Positions 19,030 to 29,666 are shown, counted from the first letter of the stretch. The stretch is DNA of 64,000 nucleotides from Magnetococcales bacterium (GCA_015231755.1 JADGAZ010000006.1:62001-126000), one strand, 5' to 3'. The notes: generated by a model not told the origin, from the sequence alone. A program made the numbers and translations.

Positions 19030-21063
19030 ATGGAAATGTCGATGGGAGCGTTGTACTTCGCCATACTGTGCGGAATCGGCGCAGTGGTGTACGGGTGGAT
19101 GACCAGGGAGTGGATCCTTGGCCTGCCCACTGGTACGGATCGGATGCGGGAAATTTCGGGGGCCGTGGAAGAGGGCGCGCGTGCTTACATGCGTCGTCAA
19201 TACACCACGATCGGCTATGTGGGCGGCGTGCTGTTCATGCTCATGGCCATGTTCCTGGACCTGAGCACGGCCATGGGTTTTGCCGTGGGCGCGGTGCTCT
19301 CCGGAGCTTCGGGCTTCATCGGCATGGGCGTGTCGGTCAAAGCCAACGTGCGCACCGCCGAAGCGGCCAAGAATGGCCTGGACGCGGCGTTGCAGGTGGC
19401 CTTCCGGGGTGGTGCCATCACCGGCATGCTGGTGGTGGGTCTGGGCCTGCTGGGTGTGGCGATCTTCTTTTTGATCCTCATCAAGGCAGCCGGCGGCGGC
19501 AACATGTCCCAACTGCTCAAGCCGTTGGTGGGTGTGGCCTTCGGTGGCTCGCTGATCTCCATCTTCGCCCGTCTGGGTGGTGGTATCTTCACCAAGGGCG
19601 CGGACGTGGGTGCCGATCTGGTGGGTAAAGTGGAAGCCGGCATCCCCGAGGATGACCCACGCAACCCGGCCGTGATCGCCGACAACGTGGGCGACAACGT
19701 GGGCGACTGCGCTGGCATGGCCGCCGACCTGTTCGAGACCTATGTGGTGACCGTGGTGGCCACCATGCTGCTGGGCGCCCTGCTGCTGCCCAAGTTCGGC
19801 AATGCCTTGGTTTATCCGTTGGTGCTGGGTGGGGTTTCCATCATCGCCTCCATCGTCGGTGTCTATTTCGTCAAGTATCTGCCGGGCAAAAAGATCATGA
19901 CCGCTCTGTATCGTGGTCTGGTCGTCTCCGGCGCCATCGCCGCCATCATCTATCTGCCGATCACCAAGTGGATCATGGCGGGCAATGGCCAATACAGCGT
20001 GGGGGCCATCTACGGCGCCACATTGATTGGTCTGGCCCTCACCGCCGCCATGGTGATGATCACCGAATACTACACCGCCACCGAGTACCAACCCGTGCGT
20101 GACATCGCCAAGGCCTCCGAAACCGGCCACGGCACCAACGTCATCGCCGGTCTGGGCGTCTCCATGAAGTCCACCGCCGCTCCGGTTCTCGCCGTGTGCG
20201 CCAGCATCCTCGCCGCTCATGAGTTGGCCGGTCTGTACGGCATCGCCGTCGCAGCCACCTCCATGCTCTCCATGACCGGCATCATCGTCGCCTTAGACGC
20301 CTATGGCCCCATCACGGACAATGCCGGCGGCATCGCCGAAATGGCCAATCTGCCCTCGGAAATCCGTGACATCACCGATCCTCTGGATGCGGTGGGCAAT
20401 ACCACCAAAGCGGTCACCAAAGGCTATGCCATCGGTTCCGCCGGTCTGGCCGCCCTGGTGCTGTTCGCTGACTACACCCATGAACTGGAGAAGTTCGCGC
20501 ACGGCATCACCTTCAGCCTGTCCGATCACTTGGTCATCGTGGGTCTGTTCATCGGTGGTCTGATGCCTTACCTCTTCGCGGCCATGGGCATGGAAGCCGT
20601 GGGACGTGCGGCGGGCAGCGTCGTGATCGAAGTGCGTCGTCAGTTCCGGGAAATCCCCGGCATCATGGATGGCACGGGCAAGCCCGACTATTCCAAGGCC
20701 GTGGACATGCTGACCAAAGCCGCCATCTCGGAAATGATCGTTCCTTCCTTGCTGCCGGTACTCGTGCCGGTGCTGGTCGGTTTCGCTCTTGGGCCGCAGG
20801 CTCTGGGTGGCGTACTCATGGGTACCATCATCACCGGTATCTTTGTGGCCATCTCCATGACCACCGGTGGTGGCGCCTGGGACAATGCCAAAAAGTACAT
20901 CGAAATGGGTAACTTTGGCGGCAAGGGATCCGAAGCCCACAAGGCGGCGGTCACCGGTGACACGGTGGGCGACCCCTACAAGGATACGGCTGGCCCGGCG
21001 GTCAACCCCATGATCAAAATCACCAACATCGTGGCCCTGCTGATCGTGGCCCTCATCGTCTGA
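19030..21063 (+). CDS. hppA: K+-independent H+-translocating pyrophosphatase
   Basis: 677-residue multi-pass membrane protein. The substrate site is intact: [36 protein letters not shown] and the C-terminal [15 protein letters not shown]. The K+-dependence determinant reads [10 protein letters not shown] (Lys where K+-dependent enzymes have Ala), so this is predicted to be K+-independent and proton pumping. It uses PPi from biosynthesis to build a proton gradient. Two close ATG starts exist (19030, 19039). Confidence 0.95.
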   Translation: MEMSMGALYFAILCGIGAVVYGWMTREWILGLPTGTDRMREISGAVEEGARAYMRRQYTTIGYVGGVLFMLMAMFLDLSTAMGFAVGAVLSGASGFIGMGVSVKANVRTAEAAKNGLDAALQVAFRGGAITGMLVVGLGLLGVAIFFLILIKAAGGGNMSQLLKPLVGVAFGGSLISIFARLGGGIFTKGADVGADLVGKVEAGIPEDDPRNPAVIADNVGDNVGDCAGMAADLFETYVVTVVATMLLGALLLPKFGNALVYPLVLGGVSIIASIVGVYFVKYLPGKKIMTALYRGLVVSGAIAAIIYLPITKWIMAGNGQYSVGAIYGATLIGLALTAAMVMITEYYTATEYQPVRDIAKASETGHGTNVIAGLGVSMKSTAAPVLAVCASILAAHELAGLYGIAVAATSMLSMTGIIVALDAYGPITDNAGGIAEMANLPSEIRDITDPLDAVGNTTKAVTKGYAIGSAGLAALVLFADYTHELEKFAHGITFSLSDHLVIVGLFIGGLMPYLFAAMGMEAVGRAAGSVVIEVRRQFREIPGIMDGTGKPDYSKAVDMLTKAAISEMIVPSLLPVLVPVLVGFALGPQALGGVLMGTIITGIFVAISMTTGGGAWDNAKKYIEMGNFGGKGSEAHKAAVTGDTVGDPYKDTAGPAVNPMIKITNIVALLIVALIV

Positions 21064-21086
21064 TTGTTGTTTATCCTGCCAGTCGT

Positions 21087-21121
21087 AAGGTCGGTCCCTT
21101 TTCATCCCGGGGGCCGACCTT
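21087..21121 (+). terminator. Hairpin after hppA
   Basis: AAGGTCGGTCCC pairs with GGGCCGACCTT across a short loop, 24 bases after the hppA stop. The T-tail is weak, so the hairpin is clear but efficient intrinsic termination is not certain. Confidence 0.5.
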
Positions 21122-21270
21122 CGGCTTAAGCTTCCACCAAGGGGTTCATCACTCGGTGGCTACGCTTGACAACCCGGTGCCATTCAATGAAGGATCGTCG
21201 CGCCCGTTCTTGCAATAGCCCGGTTGTCAGTCCATCCGCAACAGATTCTACCTTCAGGAGCTCAAGTACG

Positions 21271-23493
21271 ATGTCACAACCGGATATCATCTACACCAAG
21301 GTCGATGAGGCCCCCGAACTGGCCAGCGGTTCTTTTCTCCCCATCCTCCAATCGTTTACCCGCGTGGCAGGCATCACCATCGGGACCAGGGACATCTCAC
21401 TCGCGGGACGGATCATCGCCAATTTTCCGGAAAAATTGACTCCGGCGCAAAGACAGCCCGATGATCTGGCCGAGTTGGGTGAACTGGTCAAAACTCCGGA
21501 AGCCAATGTTATCAAGCTCCCCAACGTCAGCGCCTCGCTTCCCCAGTTGAAGGCCGCCATCAAGGAGTTGCAGTCCCAGGGATATGACATCCCCGATTTT
21601 CCGGACGATCCCAAAACCGACGAAGAGCGCGAAGCCCGGGCCCGCTACGACAAGATCAAGGGCAGCGCCGTCAATCCGGTCCTCAGAGAGGGCAATTCGG
21701 ATCGTCGCGCTCCGCTTTCCGTCAAAGCGTTCGCCAAAAAGAATCCCCATAAAATGGGTGCCTGGAGTCCGGATTCCAAAACCCATGTCGCCACCATGAC
21801 CAGCGGCGACTTTTTCGCCAACGAAAAATCCCTGACTGTCGGTGATGCGTCGGTGGGCAATGCCCGCATCGAGTTCGTGGGTGCCGATGGCGCGGTCACG
21901 GTGTTGAAGGACAAGGTGCCTTTGAAAAAGGCCGATGTCATCGATGGCACCTTCATGAGCGTCAAGCAGTTGCGTGCGTTCCTGGCCGAGCAGATCGACG
22001 ATGCCAAACAGCAGGGTGTGCTGTTCTCGTTGCACTTGAAAGCCACCATGATGAAGGTCTCCGATCCGATCATGTTCGGACACGCGGTGACGGTCTTCTT
22101 CAAGGATCTGTTCGACAAACACGCCGCCACCTTCGCCCAACTCGGCGTGGATCCCAACAACGGTTTCGGCGATGTGCTCGCCAAGATCGCCTCGCTTCCC
22201 GAGGCGCAACGTCAGGAGATCGAGGCGGACATTCAGGCCGGTTTCGCCAACGGTCCGACCCTTTACATGGTGGATTCGGATCGGGGCATCACCAATCTGC
22301 ACGTTCCCAGCGATATCATCATCGACGCTTCCATGCCCGCCATGATCCGTAACGGTGGCAAGGGTTGGGGTCCGGATGGCAAGGCCAAGGACACCAAGGC
22401 GGTGATTCCGGATCGTTGTTATTCCGGGGTGTACGATGCCACGGTCAATTTCTGTCGGAAAAATGGTGCCTTCAATCCCGCCACCATGGGCAGCGTGCCC
22501 AATGTGGGGCTGATGGCCCAAAAAGCCGAGGAATATGGCTCCCACAATACCACCTTCAAGGCTCCTGGCAATGGGGTGATCCGCGTCATCGACGCCGCCG
22601 GCACCACCCTGATGGAGCATACGGTGGAAACGGGTGACATCTGGCGCATGTGTCAGGCCACCGATGCGGCGATTCAGGACTGGGTGAAACTGGCGGTCAA
22701 TCGGGCCCGTCTGACCGGGACGCCGGCGGTTTTCTGGCTTAATGAGGCCCGTCCCCACGACGCCCAGTTGATTGCCAAGGTCACGGTCTATCTCAAGAAT
22801 TACGACACCTCGGGTCTGGATATACGCATCATGACCCCGGAGGATGCCGCCACCCTTTCCCTGCAACGCATGAAAGATGGCCAGGATACCATTTCGGTCA
22901 CGGGCAACGTGTTGCGGGATTATCTCACCGATCTGTTCCCGATCATGGAACTGGGTACCAGCGCCAAGATGCTCTCCATCGTTCCGTTGATGCAGGGTGG
23001 TGGACTGTTCGAGACCGGTGCCGGCGGTTCCGCGCCCAAGCATGTGCAGCAGTTTGTGGAAGAGGGGCATTTGCGTTGGGACTCTTTGGGTGAGTTTTCC
23101 GCCTTTGGAGCCTCGCTGGAACATTTGGCCCAGACCCGCAACAATCCCAAGGCCGCGGTTTTGGCCAAGACCCTGGATTTGGCCATCGGCAAGCTTTTGG
23201 ACAACAATATGTCTCCGGGCCGCGCTGTGGGCGAGAACGACAACAAAGGCAGCCACTACTATATCGCCAAGCACTGGGCACAGGCTTTGGCCGATCAGAA
23301 CGAGGACGCCGAGCTCAAGAGTCATTTTGCCGCCATGGCCCAGCAGATGGCCAGCCAGGATGCCCGGATTCTGGAAGAGTTGAAGATCGGCCAGGGATCG
23401 CGTATCGACCTGGGTGGTTATTATCACACCGATCCGGCCAAGGTGGCTGTGGCCCAGCGCCCCAGCCCGACCTTGAACGCCATTATCGGTTGA
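21271..23493 (+). CDS. icd: Monomeric NADP-dependent isocitrate dehydrogenase
   Basis: 740 residues, the size of the monomeric (IDH-II) class. Recognisable segments: [16 protein letters not shown] at the start, [27 protein letters not shown] (substrate region), [36 protein letters not shown], and [13 protein letters not shown]. Interconverts isocitrate and 2-oxoglutarate plus CO2; in the rTCA direction it would carboxylate the product of KOR. ATG at 21271 with AGGAG 10 bases upstream; the in-frame extension upstream has no family sequence. Confidence 0.94.
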   Translation: MSQPDIIYTKVDEAPELASGSFLPILQSFTRVAGITIGTRDISLAGRIIANFPEKLTPAQRQPDDLAELGELVKTPEANVIKLPNVSASLPQLKAAIKELQSQGYDIPDFPDDPKTDEEREARARYDKIKGSAVNPVLREGNSDRRAPLSVKAFAKKNPHKMGAWSPDSKTHVATMTSGDFFANEKSLTVGDASVGNARIEFVGADGAVTVLKDKVPLKKADVIDGTFMSVKQLRAFLAEQIDDAKQQGVLFSLHLKATMMKVSDPIMFGHAVTVFFKDLFDKHAATFAQLGVDPNNGFGDVLAKIASLPEAQRQEIEADIQAGFANGPTLYMVDSDRGITNLHVPSDIIIDASMPAMIRNGGKGWGPDGKAKDTKAVIPDRCYSGVYDATVNFCRKNGAFNPATMGSVPNVGLMAQKAEEYGSHNTTFKAPGNGVIRVIDAAGTTLMEHTVETGDIWRMCQATDAAIQDWVKLAVNRARLTGTPAVFWLNEARPHDAQLIAKVTVYLKNYDTSGLDIRIMTPEDAATLSLQRMKDGQDTISVTGNVLRDYLTDLFPIMELGTSAKMLSIVPLMQGGGLFETGAGGSAPKHVQQFVEEGHLRWDSLGEFSAFGASLEHLAQTRNNPKAAVLAKTLDLAIGKLLDNNMSPGRAVGENDNKGSHYYIAKHWAQALADQNEDAELKSHFAAMAQQMASQDARILEELKIGQGSRIDLGGYYHTDPAKVAVAQRPSPTLNAIIG

Positions 23494-23510
23494 TCGTGTT
23501 TTGACCTCAT

Positions 23511-23545
23511 GGGCCATGAATCCGTGTTTGGCGGATTCATGGCCC
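23511..23545 (+). terminator. Long perfect hairpin after icd
   Basis: GGGCCATGAATCCG (23511-23524) pairs perfectly with CGGATTCATGGCCC (23532-23545) around a 7-base loop, 17 bases after the icd stop. There is no long T-run behind it (TTATC), so it may terminate or may protect the mRNA end. Confidence 0.6.
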
Positions 23546-23564
23546 TTATCGGGAAGACGTGTCC

Positions 23565-24002
23565 ATGTCAGATCACCGACGGAGTCGCATGCCGGAGCAA
23601 TTTCGATTGGGGTGTCCTTCCATCGACACCCAGCACGAGTTGATCTTTGCCATGTATCATGAACTGCTTCGCTCGCAACAGCAGGGCGAGGACAGCTATG
23701 AACTCGAATTCGTTTTTCTCTCCCTCAACAGTTATGCGGGCACCCATTTCAGGCATGAAGAGGATTTCATGCGTGCCTGCGGGTTTCCCGGCACGGAATT
23801 TCATATCCGTGAACACCGCAGTCTGGCCCTGCAGGTAGGTCAGTTGCGGGGTCGGTTTGTTCTGGCCGGTTCCCAGGAGGAAAAACGGGCCATCGCCGGG
23901 GAAGTGGCGGTTTTTTTGCTCGGCTGGTTGGAACATCATATCGCCGAAGTGGATCGGGAGTTGTGTGAATACCTGCTTGAACAGGGAATCGACACGCCTT
24001 GA
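23565..24002 (+). CDS. Bacteriohemerythrin-like protein
   Basis: About 145 residues. Di-iron hemerythrin ligands are all present in order: CPSIDTQHELIF (His), THFRHEEDFM (His and Glu), FHIREHRSL (His-x3-His), and WLEHHIAEVDRE (His and Asp). It would bind O2 reversibly in the cytoplasm. ATG at 23565 is taken; a GTG two codons earlier is possible. It stands alone between icd and an unknown gene. Oxygen carrier or sensor roles are family possibilities. Confidence 0.88.
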   Translation: MSDHRRSRMPEQFRLGCPSIDTQHELIFAMYHELLRSQQQGEDSYELEFVFLSLNSYAGTHFRHEEDFMRACGFPGTEFHIREHRSLALQVGQLRGRFVLAGSQEEKRAIAGEVAVFLLGWLEHHIAEVDRELCEYLLEQGIDTP

Positions 24003-24261
24003 GGGGCTGGTGACTGGATTCCGGGTTTGAGTGGTCCATCTTGAATGTTTGGTTCTGCCGTTTTTTTCGGAAATGGCCGTCGTCATCCATTTTTTCCGGT
24101 TTTGCTCTCCGCTGGCCCGTCGGCACGCTGTTCTTGACTTTCCAATCCTGAATCCTGAGTATACAATCCGAACTGGAAAAATCCTGAAACGGGATGTTTT
24201 TTTGTTTTTCAGGTGTTTTTGAGTTGGTATGGATTCGATCATAGGATTTGGAGATGAAAAA

Positions 24262-24525
24262 ATGACCATTCAAGAAAACTATTGCGATACCTTTGGCAAT
24301 ATTGTTGTGACCGGCAATATTGTGCGTATCGAATTGTCCACCCTGGATCCTACCAGTCCGGATCAGAACAACCTGAAGCTGGAAACCCGATCCCGGCTGG
24401 TGATGCCGCTGGATGGCTTCTTGCGTGCCTATGGCATGAGCCGGCAGGTGATCGAGAAACTGGTGGAAGCCGGGGTGTTGCGTCAGACTCCCGCGGCCTC
24501 TGGGGGGACGGCCACCCAATCCTGA
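24262..24525 (+). CDS. Conserved-looking hypothetical protein, 87 residues
   Basis: Start ATG at 24262 with GGAG 8 bases upstream; an ATG 11 codons earlier lacks such a site. The sequence begins with a compact beta-like section (CDTFGNIVVTGNIVRIEL) and ends in a helical part (GFLRAYGMSRQVIEKLVEAG) with a short disordered tail. Cytoplasmic, no membrane segment. Codon use and composition look coding. I do not recognise the family. Confidence 0.65.
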   Translation: MTIQENYCDTFGNIVVTGNIVRIELSTLDPTSPDQNNLKLETRSRLVMPLDGFLRAYGMSRQVIEKLVEAGVLRQTPAASGGTATQS

Positions 24526-24589
24526 GGGTGGGGTTGTTTGGAAGAAAGCAAATCGGGATGATGGACTCAGGAGGGATGGTGGGGGCTGG

Positions 24590-25160
24590 GTGCGCGACCA
24601 GATCGATCGGCATGTCGCAGTCGAGGAGAAACGGGATTGGTTCTTCAATCTTTTCCCGGATTCCTTCTGGATCCTGGGTGGTGATGGGGTGTTGAACCGG
24701 ATCTATCCCGCCTTGGCCGTGGCCTTGTTGGGATAGACGGGATCGCCTGTTGCAGGCCGGCCATGGCCGAGGAGATCACGGCCCGCAAAAAGGCTGAAGC
24801 CGAATGGTGGGCTGCCAAGAATCTATTGCACCTGCAAATCGCCTGCATCAATCGCGTTCAGGGATTGTTGTTCATTGAGGCGTCCCATCCCGACGCGCTG
24901 TCTTATACCGGTTGTTGGAAAATCTGCGGTTGATCGGCAGTGTGTATGGTTTCATCACGGAAACCGTGCCCACGGAGGATGGATCGTTGGTGTGGCGTGA
25001 TTTGTCTATCTCCTGTCTGGTTGATGGCGCGGTGATTCATGCTCCGTTTGTGGACGCTGATCGTACCCGGGGGGCGCGTGGGGAGGTTGATGATGGTGTG
25101 GATTTGTGGTCAATGGAGTCAGGCAGGTTGTTTTGGAATGGCTGGAGATTGAAGTGCTAA
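24590..25160 (+). pseudogene. Decayed PAS/GAF-type sensor (histidine kinase or cyclase) gene fragment
   Basis: Three successive frames encode pieces of one recognisable sensor. Bases 24590-24736 give VRDQIDRH then RDWFFNLFPDSFWILGGDG (PAS-like), ending at a stop. Bases 24763-24930 give EITARKKAEAEWWAAKNLL and INRVQGLLFIEASHPDAL (linker into GAF). Bases 24906-25160 give LLENLRLIGSVYGFITE (GAF core). Such ARKKAEA linker and SVYGFI(A/T)E GAF segments are characteristic of hybrid sensors. Frameshifts, a stop and loss of all output domains show that it is dead. The later 3' part has no recognisable similarity. The intergenic DNA on to 25382 is AT-rich and empty. Confidence 0.72.
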
Positions 25161-25382
25161 TTAATTAATGTTAATTTGTGGTTTTCTGAGGGGCCGTTCT
25201 TGTTTTGGGAGCAGAGTGGACGGATTCGGTGCTTGGCGGAGTGGATTCTTTTGCTGTTGTGTCATGATGTTTGGCGATTTTTTTGCGGAATTTTCATAAT
25301 TGATGTGAGACAGACCGTGCGGAAATGGGGGGGGGTGTGATAACATTCCCGCATGATTTGGAAATGGGCAGGGGAATATCAA

Positions 25383-26018
25383 ATGATTAGAATTATAATA
25401 ATTGATGATCATGGTGTTATGCGTGATGGGCTGAAATCCCTGATCGGGCCGGAAATGGATATGTGTATTGTCGGTGAGGCGGAAACCGGCGGGCAGGCCC
25501 TGGCCCTGATCGGGAGCATGGATTGGGATGTGGCGTTGTTGGATGTCAATCTGCCGGATATCAACGGGTTGGAGGTGTTGCGACAGGTGCGGGCCTCCGG
25601 ATGTGACCGGAAGGTGCTGATTTTAACCATGTATCGGGATTTTCATCTGGCCAGAAGATTGATGCACAGCGGGGCCAGCGGTTTCATCGATAAGTCGTGC
25701 TTGTCGGGAGAACTGTTGCAGGCCATTCGGGTGGTGGCCCGGGGAGAGTTTTTTCTGACCGAAGATGTGAGAAATCATTTTTCCGAGCATGCGCCCCAGG
25801 CGCAATTCGGTCTGCCCCACGACCGGCTTTCGGCGCAAGAGTTCAATATTCTGCTGTTGATTTCCCGTGGATACACGGTCTCCCGCATCGCCGAGGAGTT
25901 GCATCTCAGTCCCAGCACGGTGACCACCTATCGTCGTCGCATCAAGGAAAAGCTCGGTATCGAAGGCTCGACAGCGGATCTGGTCCGTTATGCCATGGAG
26001 AATGCCTTGTCGCTTTAG
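25383..26018 (+). CDS. NarL/FixJ-family response regulator (REC-LuxR HTH)
   Basis: 211 residues. Receiver domain with IIIDDHGVMRDGL (acid pocket), phospho-acceptor Asp in VALLDVNLPDINGLEVL, a Thr in LTMY and Lys in GFIDKSC. C-terminal LuxR helix-turn-helix: LSAQEFNILLLISRGYTVSRIAEELHLSPSTVTTYRRRIKEKL. It probably activates or represses transcription after phosphorylation. ATG at 25383 follows AGGGG. No intact kinase gene adjoins it; the decayed sensor upstream is an obvious lost partner, so it may be an orphan. Confidence 0.9.
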   Translation: MIRIIIIDDHGVMRDGLKSLIGPEMDMCIVGEAETGGQALALIGSMDWDVALLDVNLPDINGLEVLRQVRASGCDRKVLILTMYRDFHLARRLMHSGASGFIDKSCLSGELLQAIRVVARGEFFLTEDVRNHFSEHAPQAQFGLPHDRLSAQEFNILLLISRGYTVSRIAEELHLSPSTVTTYRRRIKEKLGIEGSTADLVRYAMENALSL

Positions 26019-26299
26019 TTGGTTCAAGGGGAAAGGCGGGAGGGTGGCATGAGAATCCCCCGGTGCGGTGTTTGCCCCGTGGATGGTCGGCGTGTTGAGT
26101 GTGGTCATCATCCCTGACGGTGCCTTGAAGCCCTTCGACAGCAGTTCCGGGCGTTGTGCAACTCCCTGGTTTCCTCCTGGATCGTTTTGGTGATTTTCAT
26201 TCCGGCATTGGCCGGGATGATCTGGCTGTAATGCCGTACCCAGTGGCCACAGGAAGGTATTGATTGGCGGGGTAGCAGCCAGGAGGGAGAGAACCAACC
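26019..26299. other. Gene-poor stretch with a possible gene remnant
   Basis: No intact gene is visible. Bases about 26118-26231 on the plus strand read as a C-terminus-like peptide (CLEALRQQFRALCNSLVSSW and a hydrophobic segment ending in MIWL) with a stop just upstream and no good start or ribosome site. This could be the tail of a decayed membrane-protein gene. The remainder shows nothing I can support. Confidence 0.3.
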
Positions 26300-26334
26300 C
26301 TGTGGCGCGGAAAGGGATTATTTCCGCGCCACAG
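26300..26334 (-). terminator. Intrinsic terminator of the OmpA-like gene
   Basis: A perfect 14-bp stem, CTGTGGCGCGGAAA with TTTCCGCGCCACAG around a 7-base loop, lies just beyond the stop of the minus-strand OmpA-like gene. It could also stop readthrough from the response regulator side. Confidence 0.7.
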
Positions 26335-26366
26335 CACGTTGAAACATGGGCGTTGCGGTCCGGCTG

Positions 26367-27326
26367 TTACGGGAGGGGTTTGAGTTCCACCCGTCGGTTG
26401 ATGGCGCGGCTCACCGGGTCATCGGCTTTGGCCAGGGGTTGGGAGAAGCCGTAGCCTTTGGAGGTGAGGCGGTCGGCGGCAATGCCGCGGGAGGCCAGAA
26501 ATTCCCGTACCGCGTCGGCCCGTTGTTGCGACAGGAGGAGATTGGCTTTTTCGCCTCCGATGTTGTCCGTATGTCCTTGCACTTCGACTTTCACTTTCGG
26601 ATTGTCCGCCAGCACATCCACAGCCCGATTCAAAGTGGGCAGGGAGGTGGATTCGATTTTGGCGCTGCCAAAGGAGAACTGGAGATTTTCCAGCACCCAG
26701 CATCCCATCTGGTTGACCCGCGCCCCGATCGGGGTGTTGGGACATTTGTCCATATCGTTGTTGACCCCGTCGGAGTCCGCATCCAGGGGGCAACCGGTGG
26801 AATCGACCGCGGCGCCGTGGGGCGTGTTGGGGCACTTGTCCCGGTCGTCCGGAACCCGATCATGGTCGGAGTCCAGCGGGCATCCCATGGCATCCACCTT
26901 GACATCCCGGGCGGTATCCGGGCAACTGTCCTGGTAGTCCGGGACGCCGTCCAGGTCGCCGTCGAAGGGACAGCCGGGACGACCGATGGGGGTTTCGACC
27001 CGACCGAAATGTTCCGCCTGCCAATAGACCTTGACCCCTTTGGGGGTGCCGGGACATTCATCGCGATTGTCGAAAATGCCATCTCCATCCGAGTCGATCC
27101 CTTCTCCGCAGAAATAGCACTGGGTTCCGATGGAAGACAGGGATTGGTTGCCGGTCTGGGGATGCCATTGAAGCTGACCGTTGTTGCCCGTCCAGCCTTC
27201 GTTGATACGGGGCGAGGCGACTTGCCAGCTTTGCACTACCTGTTGTTGAGGAACGCAGGACGCCACCCCCAGGGAGAGGATACCCATGGAGAGCAAAGCC
27301 AGGGTTGAACGACGGGTCGATTTCAT
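26367..27326 (-). CDS. OmpA-family outer-membrane lipoprotein with thrombospondin type 3 repeats
   Basis: 319 residues. A signal peptide with lipobox (GVASC, Cys at about residue 24) predicts a lipoprotein. Residues about 75-215 contain DxDxDG-type calcium-binding TSP3 repeats (DSDGDGIFDNRDECPGTP, DGDLDGVPDYQDSCPDT, DSDHDRVPDDRDKCPNTP, DADSDGVNNDMDKCPNTP). The C-terminal OmpA peptidoglycan-binding domain shows VEVQGHTDNIGGEKANL and LSQQRADAVREFL with NRRVEL at the end. It tethers the outer membrane to the cell wall. Alone, minus strand, with its own terminator. Confidence 0.92.
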   Translation of the reverse strand: MKSTRRSTLALLSMGILSLGVASCVPQQQVVQSWQVASPRINEGWTGNNGQLQWHPQTGNQSLSSIGTQCYFCGEGIDSDGDGIFDNRDECPGTPKGVKVYWQAEHFGRVETPIGRPGCPFDGDLDGVPDYQDSCPDTARDVKVDAMGCPLDSDHDRVPDDRDKCPNTPHGAAVDSTGCPLDADSDGVNNDMDKCPNTPIGARVNQMGCWVLENLQFSFGSAKIESTSLPTLNRAVDVLADNPKVKVEVQGHTDNIGGEKANLLLSQQRADAVREFLASRGIAADRLTSKGYGFSQPLAKADDPVSRAINRRVELKPLP

Positions 27327-27435
27327 TGGAGTGATCCCTCAAGCTAAAAGATTTGGCCGGATGGATGAAGACGGCATGATCATGTTTGGAATATAATTCT
27401 CGCGGATTAAGCGCGTTGATGCAATGGTTATTCAG

Positions 27436-29169
27436 TCATCCCGTCAGTCCTATGGAAAAGGTTTTGCCGAGGATGGATTCAAATCCGGCGGCGTCCACCG
27501 GTTTGTGGAACAGGTAGCCCTGACCCATCTGACAGCCCCGGGTGCGCAGAAAATCGGCTTGATTGGCGGTTTCGATCCCTTCGCCGATCACTTGGTGGTG
27601 CATGGCGTGGGCCAGGGAGAGAATGGCCTGGATCAGGATGCTGGTTTCCGGATCCACGGAGATGTCGGGAATGAAGGTTCGGTCGATCTTGATACCGTTG
27701 ACCGGCAGGCGTTTGAGCACGCTCAAGGAGGAGTAGCCGGTGCCGAAGTCGTCCAGCCACAGATTGACCCCCAGGCGGCTCAGATGGTTGAGCATGGCCA
27801 TGGCCTTGTCTTCGTCTTCGGAGAGGATGTTTTCCGTGATTTCCAGGACCAGGGCGGTGGGGGGCAGACCGGTGGCGCGGAGGATGTCGGGGATTTTGTC
27901 ATCCGTGGAGAGTTCCCGGCAGCGGGTGCAGGAGATGTTGACCGAAATGAGGAAATCCTGGCTGTCCGGTCTTTGACGCCATTGCTGGGCCTGGGCGCAG
28001 GCGGTCTGGATGGTCCAGGCGGTGATCTGGCTGATCATGCCGATCTCTTCGGCCAGACGCACGAAAGTGCCGGGAGAGACGCTGCCACGGGTGGGATGCT
28101 CCCAACGCAGGAAACTTTCCGCGCCGATCAGTTTTCCGGAGGCCAGATTGATGATGGGTTGATAATGGACCACCAGTTGATTGCGTTCCAGGGCGTGGTG
28201 GAGATCTTTTTCCAGGGCCATGCGCTCTTCGGCTTCAGCGTGCATGTCCGGGGTGTAGAAACGATAGGCGTTGCGTCCGTCGCTTTTGGCGCGGTACATG
28301 GCGGTATCGGCGTTTTTGAGCAGACTGTCCAGATCCTGGGCATCGTCGGGACACACCGTGACCCCCACGGAACCGGAAATGAACGCCTCTTGTCCCATGA
28401 GAATGAACGGCTTCACCAACTGGGAGAGAATTTCGGCGGCCACCCGTTCCGCGAAGGGACCCCGGGCCATGTCCGGCAGGATCACGGTGAATTCGTCTCC
28501 GCCAAGGCGGGCTACGGTATCGGATTTGCGTACACACGACAGCAGGCGTTTGGCGGTCTGACGCAACAGGTCATCTCCGGCGGCGTGACCCAGGGTGTCG
28601 TTGACCCATTTGAAACGGTCCAGATCGATGAACATCAACGCCACCCGACTGTTGGCGCGTTTGGCGCGGATCAGTTCCCGGTTCAGCCGGTCCAGGAACA
28701 GGCTGCGGTTGGGCAGGCCGGTCAGGGTGTCATAGTTGGCCTGACGGCGCATCTCCTCCTCGCCCCGTTTGAGTTGGGTGATATCCCGCAAGGTGGTGAT
28801 CAGCGCGGGTGCCCCCTGAAACAGGGTCCAGCCCGTGGCGGTATCGATGATCGCGCCCCGGTCGTCGCAGCGGGTCAGTTCCATGTCGGCGGTCCAACGG
28901 CGCTGGGTCATGGGAGGCTGGTCGTCGATGGATTGCAACAACCGTTTCCAGGCGTCGTTGTTGAAAAACGCGATCAAAGACGTACCGATCAATTCATCGG
29001 CCTCTCCAAGCCCTAAAATGGCCGCTGTGACTCGATTGGCCAGTAGAATGATGCCGTCACGATGGATCAGGAGTCCATCCGGCAGATTTTCGATCACACG
29101 CCGGCAATCGTCCAGGCTGGTTGGTCCGGTCACGTCACCGGTCGTCGGAGTGTCGGGATGATCCGTCAT
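27436..29169 (-). CDS. PAS-GGDEF-EAL c-di-GMP signalling protein
   Basis: 577 residues with no membrane segment. PAS domain (about 20-130; VIENLPDGLLIHRDGIILLAN), GGDEF domain with intact LGGDEF and the FIDLDRFKWVNDTLGH nucleotide site, and an EAL domain with DDFGTGYSSL, KIDRTFI and GEGIET. The first EAL signature reads A-E-S-F-L-R rather than E-A-L-L-R; the catalytic Glu is kept, so phosphodiesterase activity is possible. The diguanylate cyclase site looks active. ATG at 29169 follows AAGGAAG on the minus strand; the longer frame upstream is not conserved-looking. Confidence 0.9.
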   Translation of the reverse strand: MTDHPDTPTTGDVTGPTSLDDCRRVIENLPDGLLIHRDGIILLANRVTAAILGLGEADELIGTSLIAFFNNDAWKRLLQSIDDQPPMTQRRWTADMELTRCDDRGAIIDTATGWTLFQGAPALITTLRDITQLKRGEEEMRRQANYDTLTGLPNRSLFLDRLNRELIRAKRANSRVALMFIDLDRFKWVNDTLGHAAGDDLLRQTAKRLLSCVRKSDTVARLGGDEFTVILPDMARGPFAERVAAEILSQLVKPFILMGQEAFISGSVGVTVCPDDAQDLDSLLKNADTAMYRAKSDGRNAYRFYTPDMHAEAEERMALEKDLHHALERNQLVVHYQPIINLASGKLIGAESFLRWEHPTRGSVSPGTFVRLAEEIGMISQITAWTIQTACAQAQQWRQRPDSQDFLISVNISCTRCRELSTDDKIPDILRATGLPPTALVLEITENILSEDEDKAMAMLNHLSRLGVNLWLDDFGTGYSSLSVLKRLPVNGIKIDRTFIPDISVDPETSILIQAILSLAHAMHHQVIGEGIETANQADFLRTRGCQMGQGYLFHKPVDAAGFESILGKTFSIGLTG

Positions 29170-29312
29170 GCTGTTCTTCCTTAAGATTTGGTGATCCGCC
29201 CATCTTGATATGTATTGCTGAATGACGAGATGGAATGATAGCAAAGATCGGATCGTTTTTGATACCCCGCAAGCCGCCATGGGGCATGCGATTTTTTGAA
29301 ACGAGGTGATGC

Positions 29313-29666
29313 ATGGGTTTGTTTGGAGGGGTTATCCTGCTGATTTCCTTTGTTCTGGTGCTGGTGCCGTTGCTGGGGGGCTATTTGACGGTGTTGCCCG
29401 GTGTTCTGGCTTTTTTTGTGGGGCGGGCCAGCGCGCCCGCCGCGTTGATCGGGGTGGGAATCAACGCGGTGCATCTTTTGTTTCTATCGGACTTCATCCG
29501 GTTCAATGCCATGGCCGGCCTGCGGGATGGGATCTATCGGCCGACGCTGATCTACGTCGGATTGGTGCTGGTACAGGTGGCGTCCGGGTTGGTGATCGGA
29601 TGGCGTCATTATTTCGGTCGGGAGGATTGGGCCGAGGATGCCGATTCCAATCGCGGCGACAGGTGA
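29313..29666 (+). CDS. Small hydrophobic membrane protein, unknown function
   Basis: 117 residues with about three hydrophobic segments (residues 3-37 as one or two helices, 43-60 and 78-96) and a short charged tail. A GAGGTG ribosome site precedes the ATG. The 3' end overlaps the convergent esterase gene by 58 bases. Family not recognised; the glycine-rich first segments resemble small inner-membrane proteins of unknown role. Confidence 0.6.
   Translation: MGLFGGVILLISFVLVLVPLLGGYLTVLPGVLAFFVGRASAPAALIGVGINAVHLLFLSDFIRFNAMAGLRDGIYRPTLIYVGLVLVQVASGLVIGWRHYFGREDWAEDADSNRGDR

Noticed and set aside
24003-24228. TTGACT...TATACA promoter before the 87-residue gene
   Set aside because: Spacing is about 20 bases, too long for confidence; a neighbouring direct repeat (AATCCTG) explains some of the similarity.
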